This document shows positions 1-8,469 of a stretch of DNA of 64,000 nt, piece after piece. Position 1 is the first letter of the stretch. The number at the start of each line of letters is the position of its first letter. This DNA comes from Pseudoalteromonas sp. SMS1 (lineage in GTDB: Bacteria > Pseudomonadota > Gammaproteobacteria > Enterobacterales > Alteromonadaceae). Under the pieces are notes generated by a model. That model did not search any database, was not told the origin of the DNA, and worked only from the letters and a program-made list of their open reading frames with translations. The stretch lies in contig NZ_JAKGBI010000020.1 of NCBI RefSeq assembly GCF_021530565.1, positions 1 to 64,000 of the forward strand, written 5' to 3'. Made by a program: the position numbers and the translations under genes.

Positions 1-79
1 TAATTTTTTAAATCAACCTTTCAATTTAACTTTGCCCTTCACTTTGGTTTGCGTTTTTCGCTGCATCCCGCCGTGTCAG

Positions 80-155
80 TGGGTGCGCATTATAGGGAGT
101 TCTCAATTAGGGTCAAGCGTTTTTTTATTAAAATTTTAAAAAGACACTTAAACGC
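80..155 (-). promoter_or_regulatory. rRNA-operon P1-type promoter firing leftward out of the window
   Basis: On the minus strand there is a -35 TTGACC (111-116), a 16-bp spacer and a perfect -10 TATAAT (89-94), followed by a GC-rich discriminator GCGC and the start-region string CACTGACACGG. This closely matches the E. coli rrn P1 core promoters as I remember them, including the 16-bp spacer. An A/T-only tract just upstream (about 121-145) fits an UP element. Transcription would start near 80-82 and leave the window at base 1, so a 16S gene probably lies just outside. murI lies close by, as in E. coli murI-rrsB. Apart from this promoter, the stretch 1-319 holds no gene I can see; the rest is AT-rich and must carry the promoter of the gene at 320. 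Confidence 0.8.
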
Positions 156-319
156 TCAAAAACCCAGCAAACACTGGTAAAACACCATATTAAGCTCAAT
201 AAAACGGCACAATTTTCCACAACATCTATATTTTATTATTGCGATGTTTAATTAAGTCGTTAAGATAGCACCTTTCTTTGTTAAATTAATGTGTATTCAC
301 TGTTTATTGGTAGATCGTT

Positions 320-793
320 ATGAATTCTTCAGATCGTAAAACAATGCTTACTGTTCTTATCCTCGCAATTTTGGGATATGTAGCAGCAAGCTTTTTATTG
401 GCAGATAACCAACTCGATACGTCGATAGTATTTGCCATTGGGATTGCAATAGGTGGTCTGGCTACAATGACAATTAATAGAACAACTATTTCTCAGTCAG
501 ACACTGGTCAAGCAGTTCCAACCAAAACACTCTATGTCGGTAACTTACCTTACCGTGCAAATGAGCAAGCTGTAAGAGAACTCTTCGAAGAAAAAGGCCA
601 AGTTTTCTCTGTACGTTTACTCAAGGATAAGAATACAGGTAAGAGAAGAGGCTTTGGTTTTGTTGAGATGTCAGAGATAGATGCAAATAAAGCTATCAAA
701 GACTTGAACGAAATGGAATTCCAACAACGTACTTTAAAAGTGCGTGAAGCGAAACAAAAGCAAGAAGAGTCGGAATCTAGTTCACCAGCTTAA
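320..793 (+). CDS. Membrane-anchored RNA-binding protein with one RRM domain
   Basis: A 157-residue protein. Residues about 8-28 and 35-52 are hydrophobic and look like two transmembrane helices. A single RRM follows at about 70-147, with RNP2 LYVGNL and RNP1 KRRGFGFV, then a short charged tail (KQKQEESESSS). The RRM fold binds single-stranded RNA; the membrane hairpin suggests RNA binding at the inner face of the cytoplasmic membrane. Small RRM proteins with this architecture occur in marine gammaproteobacteria, but I know of no established function. It converges with murI, and the two coding regions overlap by 17 bp at their 3' ends. It sits between murI and a presumed rRNA operon. Confidence 0.85.
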   Translation: MNSSDRKTMLTVLILAILGYVAASFLLADNQLDTSIVFAIGIAIGGLATMTINRTTISQSDTGQAVPTKTLYVGNLPYRANEQAVRELFEEKGQVFSVRLLKDKNTGKRRGFGFVEMSEIDANKAIKDLNEMEFQQRTLKVREAKQKQEESESSSPA

Positions 794-1550
794 GTAAGTT
801 AATATTTACTGACTTTTCCAACTTATCTGGGGCCGTTGCGTACCAATGCACCGGCCCTAAACCTATCCCCCTCTCTTCTAGACTGCACGTAGATAAGATG
901 TGTTTCACACGCCTAGCAATGGCCTCACCAGAATCAATCAGTGTTATTTTTTGAGAAAGGTATTGCTGAAGGTGCTCTCCAATAATCGGGAAATGGGTAC
1001 ACCCTAAGACCAATCTATCTATTTCTGGGCATATATTGATGCGCTCTAATTCAGTTTTTAATCGCTCTATTTGCAATTCTTCATACCAATAGTAATGCTC
1101 TGCAATACTCACTAATTGTGTTGAATGATAAATTTCAACTTGGCAGTCATTTGCAAATGAACTAATTAAATTCGCAGTGTATGTGTTTTTTGAAGTTGCA
1201 GGCGTTGCCAAAAGACCAATGTGCTTTTTTTCACTTGAGCTTGCTGCAGGTTTTATTGCAGGTACAACACCAACAATCGGGATGTCTGTATGCTGCCTAG
1301 CTGTTGCCAATGCGTATGTCGATGCGGTGTTACATGCAATGACAATCACATCTACCGATTTCTCTGTTTGCTTAATCCAATGAAGTAAAGCCACCAACCT
1401 GCTTTTGATTATTTCTTGTGACTGAAGACCATAGGGCAAAAGTTCGTTATCCATGACATAACTATATTGCGCCTGTGGCATAGTCGACTGAAGATGAGAA
1501 AGGACACTCGTCCCACCAATCCCGGAATCAAAAACTAAAACATGTGGCAA
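777..1550 (-). CDS. murI: Glutamate racemase
   Basis: Interconverts L- and D-glutamate to supply D-Glu for peptidoglycan precursors; cytoplasmic, cofactor-independent. 257 residues, the usual length. The N-terminal FDSGIGG carries the conserved Asp8, and the two catalytic cysteines lie in CNTAS (C73) and LGCTHFP (C184). The start is a TTG at 1550: it is the only ordinary start between the conserved N-terminus and the in-frame stop at 1596-1598, and a strong GGGGGAG Shine-Dalgarno stands 8 nt upstream. This TTG lies inside a perfect 10-bp inverted repeat (separate entry), so translation may be controlled by mRNA folding. Converges with the RRM gene. Confidence 0.96.
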   Translation of the reverse strand: MPHVLVFDSGIGGTSVLSHLQSTMPQAQYSYVMDNELLPYGLQSQEIIKSRLVALLHWIKQTEKSVDVIVIACNTASTYALATARQHTDIPIVGVVPAIKPAASSSEKKHIGLLATPATSKNTYTANLISSFANDCQVEIYHSTQLVSIAEHYYWYEELQIERLKTELERINICPEIDRLVLGCTHFPIIGEHLQQYLSQKITLIDSGEAIARRVKHILSTCSLEERGIGLGPVHWYATAPDKLEKSVNINLLKLVN

Positions 1551-1590
1551 ACTACACTCTCCCCCTTTCGTAAGAGCTGCAGTTTGCCAC
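1544..1590 (-). promoter_or_regulatory. Inverted repeat enclosing the murI ribosome binding site and start codon
   Basis: Read on the minus strand, GTGGCAAACT (1590-1581) pairs perfectly with AGTTTGCCAC (1553-1544). The 27-nt loop contains the murI Shine-Dalgarno GGGGGAG, and the TTG start (1550-1548) lies inside the 3' arm. Within the loop, CUCUU can also pair with AAGGG, partly covering the Shine-Dalgarno. The pairing is read directly from the sequence; a translational-control role is inference. Confidence 0.55.
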
Positions 1591-1625
1591 GCAAGTCAAT
1601 TAAAATAAACAGGCACCCTGACTAT

Positions 1626-2738
1626 CTAGCTTATTTGGTCGTTTTGCGGTCCAGACTTATCGTTAAGTGCGCTAAAGTAGTTTTGTGCATAATCTAAGAA
1701 TTGATTGAGACGTTGCTGGCCTTCATTCATCCAAGCCAAGATATCTGGTAATTGTGACTCAATACCGAGTGTACCGGCTTCCTCATTAATACCTTCCAAA
1801 CGCTTATCCAAAGGCGCGAATGCTTGCTCGAGCTCTTTCATTGGATTGCTTTGTTGGTACTGTGCAATAGCAGCCGACGTCTTGCTCTGCCTTAGATCCA
1901 TGGTAAAGTTAGTGATTTGCTCGCTGTTTAAACTCAACTCCTGCGCCAATTCAAAAGCGTCATCATACTCACCAGCAAAAAATGAATCGCTGACATCTCG
2001 AATGTCTTCCATCATTGCATTAATGGCTTCTTGCTCTTCTTCATTCAGCTCACCATTCACACTAATAGAGAAGTTAACCTCTCGAGACTTGCTCTGTTCG
2101 TATGCAAAACCTTGATTTTCTCCTTCTTGATAGTAGCTGGCAGCGCTACTTTGGCTGTAAGCATCATTAAAAGAGATCACCACTTCATCACCTTCTGCTG
2201 TCGTAAATGCATATTCTGCTTTATTGGATAAACTGGCAAATTGTGCAGCGCTCAGGGATACATTTTGAGGACTGGGATTGAAAAGCTCTTTTTCAAACTC
2301 ATCTAAGCCATTGAAAATGCCTTCTTTAGACTTTTCAATACCGTCTTTAATGTCATCGTTAAACAGACCAGATTCTGTCAATTCGTCAGTCGCATCATCA
2401 ATACCTGTTTGCACACCTTTACGTGCTTGTTCAAGCATATCCATGAGCGTATCATCATCTTTGCCATCAGCTTTCGCTTTGTTAATTGCACCTTGCACAA
2501 ACCCCAGTACATTTTTAACGATTTCCTCAAAGTCAAACAATGGCTTTTTAGGCGCTTCTTTTTTCTCTATTCCTAATGCTTCTGCTAGCTTGTCATCAAG
2601 AATTTTAGCGGCAACTTGAGATTTATTACCTTGATATTGGTCCGAGTTTATTGAGATATTCGGGATCGGCGATTTTGCTTGCGCAGCTTTATGCTGCATC
2701 GCTGGATTTAACAGCTGATTCAACTGTCCGATTTTCAT
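1626..2738 (-). CDS. Unknown acidic helical protein, possibly DUF5610-like
   Basis: 370 residues, no signal peptide and no membrane segment. The N-terminus (MKIGQLNQLLNPA) is followed by a disordered Gln/Asn/Ser stretch to about residue 45, then a long acidic, helix-rich region (about 60-150) and a middle part with beta-like segments (about 165-225), then more helices. It is rich in Glu, Asp and Gln throughout. I recall similar Alteromonadales and Shewanella proteins carrying a DUF5610 domain, but cannot verify this. Monocistronic, between murI and the divergent trmA. The ATG at 2738 has a GGAGAG Shine-Dalgarno just upstream. No function can be stated. Confidence 0.7.
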   Translation of the reverse strand: MKIGQLNQLLNPAMQHKAAQAKSPIPNISINSDQYQGNKSQVAAKILDDKLAEALGIEKKEAPKKPLFDFEEIVKNVLGFVQGAINKAKADGKDDDTLMDMLEQARKGVQTGIDDATDELTESGLFNDDIKDGIEKSKEGIFNGLDEFEKELFNPSPQNVSLSAAQFASLSNKAEYAFTTAEGDEVVISFNDAYSQSSAASYYQEGENQGFAYEQSKSREVNFSISVNGELNEEEQEAINAMMEDIRDVSDSFFAGEYDDAFELAQELSLNSEQITNFTMDLRQSKTSAAIAQYQQSNPMKELEQAFAPLDKRLEGINEEAGTLGIESQLPDILAWMNEGQQRLNQFLDYAQNYFSALNDKSGPQNDQIS

Positions 2739-2899
2739 GATTGCTCTCCGCTATACTCTATCAGTTTATTATCGGCTATATACGTAAAAGCTGAAGTTAA
2801 TTTGTACAATAAAAACACAATTTTAATAGCGAACACTGGACAAATGTTCTACGCCCCCTAAAATAGCGCCTCCTCGCAATATTTAAAGGTAGTTTTAGC

Positions 2900-3997
2900 A
2901 TGGCTGTGATCACTATTGATAACACGCAATACGAACAACAACTCGAAGAGAAGCAACAGCGTATAAGCGCACAGTTCGCGCGCTTCAATGCACCCACGCT
3001 TGAAGTATTTGACTCCGAGAAACGTCACTATCGACAGCGTTGTGAATTCCGCGTCTGGCACGATGGTGAAGATCTATACCACATCATGTTTGATCAACAA
3101 AGCAAAGAGAAAATTCGTGTTGATGAATTTGATCCTGGTGCGCCGCTCGTTAATGAGCTTATGCAAGTAATGATGGACAAATTGCGCCACAATGAATTAC
3201 TGCGTCGCAAACTATTTCAAATAGACTACTTATCTACTTTAAGCGGGGAAATTCTTGTTAGCTTGCTGTATCACAAGCCATTGGATGAAGCGTGGCAATC
3301 CGCAATGAGTCAACTTAGAGATGAGTTACAAAAAACCTACAAGATCGATTTCATTGGCCGTGCACGCAAGCAGAAGGTGGTATTTGGTAATGACTATGTC
3401 ACTGAAAAACTGTCCGTAGATGGCAAAGAGTATATTTACCAGCAAGTAGAAAATAGCTTTACCCAACCCAATGCCAAGGTCAATGAGAAAATGCTTTCTT
3501 GGGCGAAATCTATTTCACGCACATTATCCAATGACCTATTAGAGTTATACTGCGGGAACGGTAACTTTTCTATTGCATTGGCTGAACATTTCGACCGCGT
3601 ACTGGCAACTGAAATTTCAAAGTCTTCCGTACACTCTGCACAATTTAATATTGCGGCAAATAACGTAGAGAACTTAGACATCATTCGCATGTCGAGCGAG
3701 GAATTTACAGACGCAATGCAAGGCAAACGTCAGTTTTCTCGACTCAATGGCATCGACTTGAAATCATACAACTGTCAGACGATTTTGGTAGATCCACCGA
3801 GAGCCGGAATGGATGAGTTGACCTGCCAATTAGTCAGCAACTATGACAATATTATCTATATTTCATGTAATCCAGATACCCTCGAAAGAGACCTAGAAAC
3901 ACTCTGCAAAACACATACTATTGCACGAATTGCTATCTTTGATCAGTTCCCTTACACCCACCATGTTGAATCGGGCGTATTTCTAACGCGTAAGTAA
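2900..3997 (+). CDS. trmA: tRNA (uracil-5-)-methyltransferase
   Basis: Makes 5-methyluridine at position 54 of the tRNA T-loop using S-adenosylmethionine. 365 residues, matching the E. coli enzyme (366). The SAM site is LELYCGNGNFS (about 215-225). The nucleophile motif is DPPRAGMD followed by ISCNP with Cys323, and the general-base glutamate is in HHVESG (E357). Unlike RumA-type paralogs it has no N-terminal TRAM domain or iron-sulfur cysteines. Transcribed alone, divergent from the 1626-2738 gene, and ended by the strong terminator at 4015-4040. Confidence 0.97.
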   Translation: MAVITIDNTQYEQQLEEKQQRISAQFARFNAPTLEVFDSEKRHYRQRCEFRVWHDGEDLYHIMFDQQSKEKIRVDEFDPGAPLVNELMQVMMDKLRHNELLRRKLFQIDYLSTLSGEILVSLLYHKPLDEAWQSAMSQLRDELQKTYKIDFIGRARKQKVVFGNDYVTEKLSVDGKEYIYQQVENSFTQPNAKVNEKMLSWAKSISRTLSNDLLELYCGNGNFSIALAEHFDRVLATEISKSSVHSAQFNIAANNVENLDIIRMSSEEFTDAMQGKRQFSRLNGIDLKSYNCQTILVDPPRAGMDELTCQLVSNYDNIIYISCNPDTLERDLETLCKTHTIARIAIFDQFPYTHHVESGVFLTRK

Positions 3998-4014
3998 TTC
4001 ATGATTGAAATGAA

Positions 4015-4040
4015 AAAGCCCCGCTACATAGCGGGGCTTT
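4015..4040. terminator. Bidirectional terminator between trmA and the dsbA pair
   Basis: A perfect 10-bp stem, AAAGCCCCGC / GCGGGGCTTT, with a 6-nt loop. A-rich and T-rich flanks on each side let it end both trmA (+) and the dsbA operon (-). Confidence 0.9.
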
Positions 4041-4047
4041 CTTTTAT

Positions 4048-4680
4048 CTATTTGCTTGCAAGGTAATTAATTAGCTTTGCAATATCATCTGGTTTAGTCA
4101 CGCCCGACTCTCTACTCAGAATAAGCTTATATTTGCCATTTACGATGAACGTTGGCACGCTAGACAATGCGCCTTTATCTTGAAGCTGCTTTTGTTGCCT
4201 AGCCATTTTTGAAGCTTTGGTACGAACCGAAAAGCTCTTGTACATTTTATCAAACTTAGCGCCATCTACTCCAGCAGCAACAAAAACGTCTTTCATATCA
4301 GCCAGCTCATTGAACTTAGCGCGCTTTGTATGAATGTGCGTAAAAATAGCAGACACAATATCATCTTTTTGCGGCAGTACACTCGCAGTTGCCAATGCCG
4401 TTGCTATCATCTTTTGATGTTTAGGGTCTCTCACCCCAACAAAGTCAACATGGCTTTTTTTAAACTTAACACCGTCATCTAGTTTTGGCTTAAATTGATC
4501 AATTAAGCCTTCAAAGTTATTACATGCAGGGCAGTAAAAAGAAAAGTACTCTGTTACTTCAGGCTTTTTAGTACCGCGCTCAGCAATCACTTCATAGTGT
4601 GTCCCTTCTTCAAATGTCATCGCATTCGCTGCGACGGGCAACATTAAGGCTAATAGTGCCGCTTTAATCATTTTCAACAT
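4048..4680 (-). CDS. Thiol:disulfide interchange protein, DsbA family (second copy)
   Basis: A 210-residue periplasmic thioredoxin-fold oxidoreductase. The Sec signal peptide is about residues 1-20 (MLKMIKAALLALMLPVAANA). The active site is C50-P-A-C53, in place of the classical CPHC, and the cis-proline loop is SVPTF. It follows another dsbA on the same strand after 13 bp, with an alike signal peptide and domain layout, so the two look like a tandem duplication that has since diverged. The dipeptide between the active-site cysteines sets the redox potential in this family, so PA rather than PH predicts a less oxidizing enzyme or a different partner. That last step is inference. Confidence 0.9.
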   Translation of the reverse strand: MLKMIKAALLALMLPVAANAMTFEEGTHYEVIAERGTKKPEVTEYFSFYCPACNNFEGLIDQFKPKLDDGVKFKKSHVDFVGVRDPKHQKMIATALATASVLPQKDDIVSAIFTHIHTKRAKFNELADMKDVFVAAGVDGAKFDKMYKSFSVRTKASKMARQQKQLQDKGALSSVPTFIVNGKYKLILSRESGVTKPDDIAKLINYLASK

Positions 4681-4693
4681 GCTTCTCTCCGTT

Positions 4694-5320
4694 CTATTCT
4701 TTTTCTAATAGGTATTTGACAAGATTATTAAACTCAGCCTGACTGGAAAGTGAACTAATCTTCACGATGTATTTATCGTTGATGATAAAACTAGGTACAC
4801 CTTTTAATGCACCTGCATCACTGAACCTTTTTTGTTCATCCTGCATTGCTTTTTCAGCGCTTATAACGGGCATACTCGCCAATGCAGCATCGAACTTTTC
4901 TGCAGACACGCCGTGAGCCGCAAGTAACTTTTTCACGTCATCCATAGTTCTAAACTGACTTTGCTGGACATGGATAGTTTTAAATATTTCATCCACAATT
5001 TGCGAATCAACACCATGGTGTTTTGCAACAATATAAGCAAAACTCAAGTAAGACTGTGCTTCAGGCGGCAAGCCTCGCATAAAATTCACATGGCTTTTAA
5101 CAAAAGGAACGTCAGCAGGAAGGCTCGCTTCTAATGCTCTAGCAGGTCCTTCAAACTTGTAACAATGAGGACAATAGAAAGAAAAGAACTCCAAAACACG
5201 TGGCGATTTGCTTTTTTCCACTGATAATGTTTCGTAGTGAACATTTTCCTTGTAGTCTGCTGCCATAGCAGCAAGTGGCATACACAGTGCCAATAATGCT
5301 ACTTTAATGGATTTTAACAT
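4694..5320 (-). CDS. dsbA: Thiol:disulfide interchange protein DsbA
   Basis: Introduces disulfide bonds into exported proteins in the periplasm and is normally reoxidized by DsbB. 208 residues with a signal peptide to about residue 20 (cleavage after AMA), active site C50-P-H-C53 and cis-Pro loop GVPSF. It lies directly downstream of srkA (19 bp gap), the same pairing as yihE-dsbA in E. coli, and upstream of the CPAC paralog. The CPHC site and the position next to srkA make this the true DsbA ortholog of the two. Confidence 0.95.
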   Translation of the reverse strand: MLKSIKVALLALCMPLAAMAADYKENVHYETLSVEKSKSPRVLEFFSFYCPHCYKFEGPARALEASLPADVPFVKSHVNFMRGLPPEAQSYLSFAYIVAKHHGVDSQIVDEIFKTIHVQQSQFRTMDDVKKLLAAHGVSAEKFDAALASMPVISAEKAMQDEQKRFSDAGALKGVPSFIINDKYIVKISSLSSQAEFNNLVKYLLEKE

Positions 5321-5339
5321 ATGCTTCTCTCTTAATTTT

Positions 5340-6314
5340 TTATGGATAAATACTTAGTGCTGGCTCATCCAGCGCAGCCAATTGTTCTTTCAATGCCAAG
5401 ATCTGCTGTTCCCAATATTTGTCTGTTGCGAACCATGAAAAGTTCCGTGGAAACGCAGGATCTTCCCAGCGTTTGGCCAACCAGCCCATATAGTGAACCA
5501 TTCGCATTGCTCTCAATGGCTCTATCAGCTGTAATTGGCGCATATCTAATTCACTGAACTCTTCATATCCGCCCAGTAGTGTGTCTAATTGCAAAGCTTG
5601 ATTTTGGCGGTCACCACTTAGCATCATCCATAGGTCTTGAATGGCAGGGCCTTGTCGACAATCATCTAAGTCAACAATCATTAATTGCTCTTGAGACCAC
5701 AGAATATTGCCAGCATGACAATCACCATGCAATCTGATCGTATCATTTACAACAAACTTTTCCGTTGTTTTCTTAACAACTTGCTCTAACACAGTAGAAA
5801 ATGCCAATTGCAAAGAAGATGGCAAACACTCACTTGCTAAAATATCCTCACTTGCTTGGACCAAATAACTTTGTGTATCCACACTTGGACGATGGGCAAA
5901 GTGATATTGTTTTGCCACACTATGGAGACGACCGATATATCGCCCTAAAACTTCCAATTGATCGAGATTATCCATTTCAAACTGACGCCCTCCAACACTT
6001 GGAAATAAAGCAAAGCGGTAGCCTTGATGTTCAAATAAGCTCTCACCCTCTCGTTCCAGCGGACAAACAACAGGCACTTCAGCTTTTGCTACTTCATATG
6101 AAAAGGCATGCTCTTCTTTGATTTGCGCATTGCTCCACCGATTTGGACGATAAAATTTTACGACGTAACGCTTGGCGTCATCACTACGAAATTGATAAAC
6201 ACGGTTCTCATAACTATTGAGAGGCAGTAACCCTGATTCAGGGTAGATACCAATACTTTCAATGGCATCCAAAATCAAATCTGGGGTGAGATTCTGATAG
6301 CTAAAATCACTCAT
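5340..6314 (-). CDS. srkA: Stress response kinase A (YihE/RdoA family)
   Basis: 324-residue cytoplasmic protein kinase of the choline-kinase/APH fold, linked in E. coli to Cpx and extracytoplasmic stress responses. The ATP-binding lysine is in YVVKFYRP (about 50-57), the catalytic loop is LHGDCHAGNILW (about 194-205) and the metal site is IVDLDDCRQGP. Full length (E. coli 328). It is the first gene of an apparent operon with the two dsbA genes, a conserved link between envelope stress and disulfide formation. Confidence 0.94.
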   Translation of the reverse strand: MSDFSYQNLTPDLILDAIESIGIYPESGLLPLNSYENRVYQFRSDDAKRYVVKFYRPNRWSNAQIKEEHAFSYEVAKAEVPVVCPLEREGESLFEHQGYRFALFPSVGGRQFEMDNLDQLEVLGRYIGRLHSVAKQYHFAHRPSVDTQSYLVQASEDILASECLPSSLQLAFSTVLEQVVKKTTEKFVVNDTIRLHGDCHAGNILWSQEQLMIVDLDDCRQGPAIQDLWMMLSGDRQNQALQLDTLLGGYEEFSELDMRQLQLIEPLRAMRMVHYMGWLAKRWEDPAFPRNFSWFATDKYWEQQILALKEQLAALDEPALSIYP

Positions 6315-6432
6315 TACGGGTATCCATTAATATAAGAAAGGTCGAATGATGACCTTATCTGCCTTTAAATTTAACGACCTAGGATAAAGGGAACAGTACG
6401 ATGAAGCAAAGGTTATTGTCATCTTTAGACGT

Positions 6433-6454
6433 GCAGCCACACGGTTGTGGCTGC
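6433..6454. terminator. Hairpin in the srkA-ccoG intergenic region
   Basis: A perfect 9-bp stem GCAGCCACA / TGTGGCTGC with a 4-nt loop, just downstream of ccoG on the minus strand. There is no clear T-run on either side, so terminator function for ccoG is only likely. Confidence 0.45.
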
Positions 6455-6469
6455 TATTTAGAAAATGCC

Positions 6470-7897
6470 TTAACGGCCTTTGAAGAAATTCGTTGATTGT
6501 GAGATTTGTGCATGCTTATCTAATTCGCTCGTCAGCACAAAATTAAATTCAGTGACTAGCTTATTCAAGTCATACGGATCCATGGAAATTGATACCGGCA
6601 CATCAATCGTCGAGCCAGCTGAAACCGTAACTTGCTGTTTACCAATCAACTCGAATTGCTCAAGACCATTGACAGAAATTGTAAAAGTCTGAGCTACTTG
6701 GGCTTTGTTGATCAGCTTGAGAGTGTAAGTATTCTCTACCAACCCATCGTAATTTACCCGATACAATTGATTTCGATCTCTAACAATATCCAGCTCAAAT
6801 GTCTTACGCATCGCAATGTTGACAACCAGCGCGCCACTGAGCACCAGTAAAATCATCACATAGCCTATTAGTTTAGCTCTAATAGGTTTAGTTGTTTTCT
6901 GCGCCGTTTCTAAATTTCTTTCCGTTGTGTATGAAATTAAGCCTCGGGTGTAATTCATCTTATCCATGACTCCATCACATGCATCGATACACGCACCGCA
7001 ATTGATACATTCATATTGCAAGCCATTACGAATATCAATCCCCGTGGGGCAAACCTGAACACATAGTTTACAGTCGATGCAGTCGCCTAGCCCTATCTCT
7101 TTAGGATTTTGCTTTCTCCCTCTTGGCCCCCTGCTTTCACCTCGCTTACTGTCGTAACTCACCGTAAAGGTGTCTTTATCGAACATCGCTGATTGAAAAC
7201 GAGAATATGGACAAATATGTAAACACATAATTTCTCTCATCCAGCCGGCGTTGCCATATGTACATACCGCAAATACAACAACACTGAGTGCAGCATAGCC
7301 ACTGGCAGAAAAGCGCAATAAGTCGGGTAACAAGGATTGGATCGGTGTAAAGTAGCCAACAAAGGTGATTGCTGTGTATAAAGAAAACGCTAACCAACAC
7401 AGGTGTTTCGCGGTTTTGCGCAATAACTTATCCATATCCATTGGCCTTTGATCGAGCTTTTTACGCTGATTTGCTGATCCTTCACATTTTTCTTCAAACC
7501 ATATAAAGATGAAGGTCCAGACCGTTTGCGGGCAGGTATAACCACACCAAACACGGCCATAAAAGGTGGTCACTAAAAACAAAGCAAATGCGGCAATCAT
7601 GAGAATGAATGCCAAGATAGTGAGATCTTGCGGCCACAGCGTCAGACCAAATATATTGAATTTTTGCTCAAAAAGGTCGAATAAAACAGCTTGTTGACCA
7701 TTATAGTTGAGCCAAGGAAGCGCCATAAACATGAGCATTCCTAAAAAGCCAATGCGCTGGCGAAGTATTTGATGCATCCCTTTCACCGCACGCACATAAA
7801 TTCGATTGCGTGGGTTAAACCTATCTGGCTGTAGGTCTTCTGGCTTTTGAATTTTTACATCGACGGGAATATTTTTTACTTTGATCTTATTGTCCAT
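6470..7897 (-). CDS. ccoG: Cytochrome c oxidase accessory protein CcoG (FixG/RdxA)
   Basis: 475-residue membrane iron-sulfur protein, implicated in copper handling during cbb3 oxidase assembly. The first part has membrane helices at about 45-65, 85-108, 160-180 and 195-215, with cysteines in the short motif WCGYTCPQT. A two-cluster ferredoxin domain follows: CIDCKLCVQVCP and CINCGACIDAC (about 270-305). A further helix sits at about 345-360, and the C-terminal 110 residues form a periplasmic immunoglobulin-like domain (FixG_C). It stands alone here, with no ccoNOPQ or ccoI in the window; the aa3-type oxidase operon is 40 kb away. Confidence 0.94.
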   Translation of the reverse strand: MDNKIKVKNIPVDVKIQKPEDLQPDRFNPRNRIYVRAVKGMHQILRQRIGFLGMLMFMALPWLNYNGQQAVLFDLFEQKFNIFGLTLWPQDLTILAFILMIAAFALFLVTTFYGRVWCGYTCPQTVWTFIFIWFEEKCEGSANQRKKLDQRPMDMDKLLRKTAKHLCWLAFSLYTAITFVGYFTPIQSLLPDLLRFSASGYAALSVVVFAVCTYGNAGWMREIMCLHICPYSRFQSAMFDKDTFTVSYDSKRGESRGPRGRKQNPKEIGLGDCIDCKLCVQVCPTGIDIRNGLQYECINCGACIDACDGVMDKMNYTRGLISYTTERNLETAQKTTKPIRAKLIGYVMILLVLSGALVVNIAMRKTFELDIVRDRNQLYRVNYDGLVENTYTLKLINKAQVAQTFTISVNGLEQFELIGKQQVTVSAGSTIDVPVSISMDPYDLNKLVTEFNFVLTSELDKHAQISQSTNFFKGR

Positions 7898-8112
7898 AAA
7901 AGCTCCTTAAGCGCTTCGGACAGGTTACTTGCTACAGTGACCTTATATTTACTAAGGTTAGTATATGCAACAGCGCGCTGTTAGCGAGCCGAAAATCGCA
8001 CGACGAAATCAAAAACTACGAATATTTCCTGAGCATTTCGCTTGCTTTTGATTCTTGCATTTTATTACACTGTCACTTTGATTGAGTCGAATAGATCAAA
8101 TTAGCGAGCTTT

Positions 8113-8469
8113 ATGAAAAAATATCTTTTGTTAGTGTTAATTGTATTGGCACTATTCACCATAGATCATCCCCTGATCAAAGAACCCAGAGACAAGCTGC
8201 TGCAACAGGGTGTAGAAACTTTGGGCGAAACCAGTGAGACCCAATATAGCTTGGCTGCAAAACAAGCCAGGCAACTCATCAGCCAATCAATACAGTTGTC
8301 TGAATCAGAGCGTTCATATTTAAAAACCGCACTGGCTACGGATGAAAAAGTAAAAATCTTCCATTTACGCTATTGCCAAGAACATGAACTCAATATGTAT
8401 TTTTATGGTCCAAAACTAAAAACCATTTGCGATGCTGCTGCTAAAGCCATTAAAAAGGCAGAAATGTAA
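8113..8469 (+). CDS. Unknown small secreted or anchored protein
   Basis: 118 residues. It begins with a hydrophobic segment after two lysines (MKKYLLLVLIVLALFTI), either a signal peptide or an N-terminal anchor. The remainder is helical and amphipathic, with a pair of cysteines (in RYCQEH and TICDAA) that could form a disulfide in the periplasm. It shares its stop/start junction with the next gene (TAATG), so the two form an operon divergent from ccoG. I do not recognise the family. Confidence 0.75.
   Translation: MKKYLLLVLIVLALFTIDHPLIKEPRDKLLQQGVETLGETSETQYSLAAKQARQLISQSIQLSESERSYLKTALATDEKVKIFHLRYCQEHELNMYFYGPKLKTICDAAAKAIKKAEM

Noticed and set aside
1..18. Possible rrn boxA antiterminator on the minus strand at the window edge
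   Set aside because: The AT-rich string resembles boxA only loosely, and the context is cut off by the edge.
1177..1383. Plus-strand frame inside murI
   Set aside because: Shadow of a conserved gene; low-complexity hydrophobic translation with no ribosome-binding site.
6401..6496. 31-codon frame with a CGC motif after srkA
   Set aside because: It overlaps the ccoG 3' end, has only a weak Shine-Dalgarno, and spans a hairpin; no support for a gene.
8077..8100. FNR-like inverted repeat TTTGAT/ATCAAA upstream of the 8113 gene
   Set aside because: The half-sites are 12 bp apart instead of the 4 bp of an FNR/ANR box.
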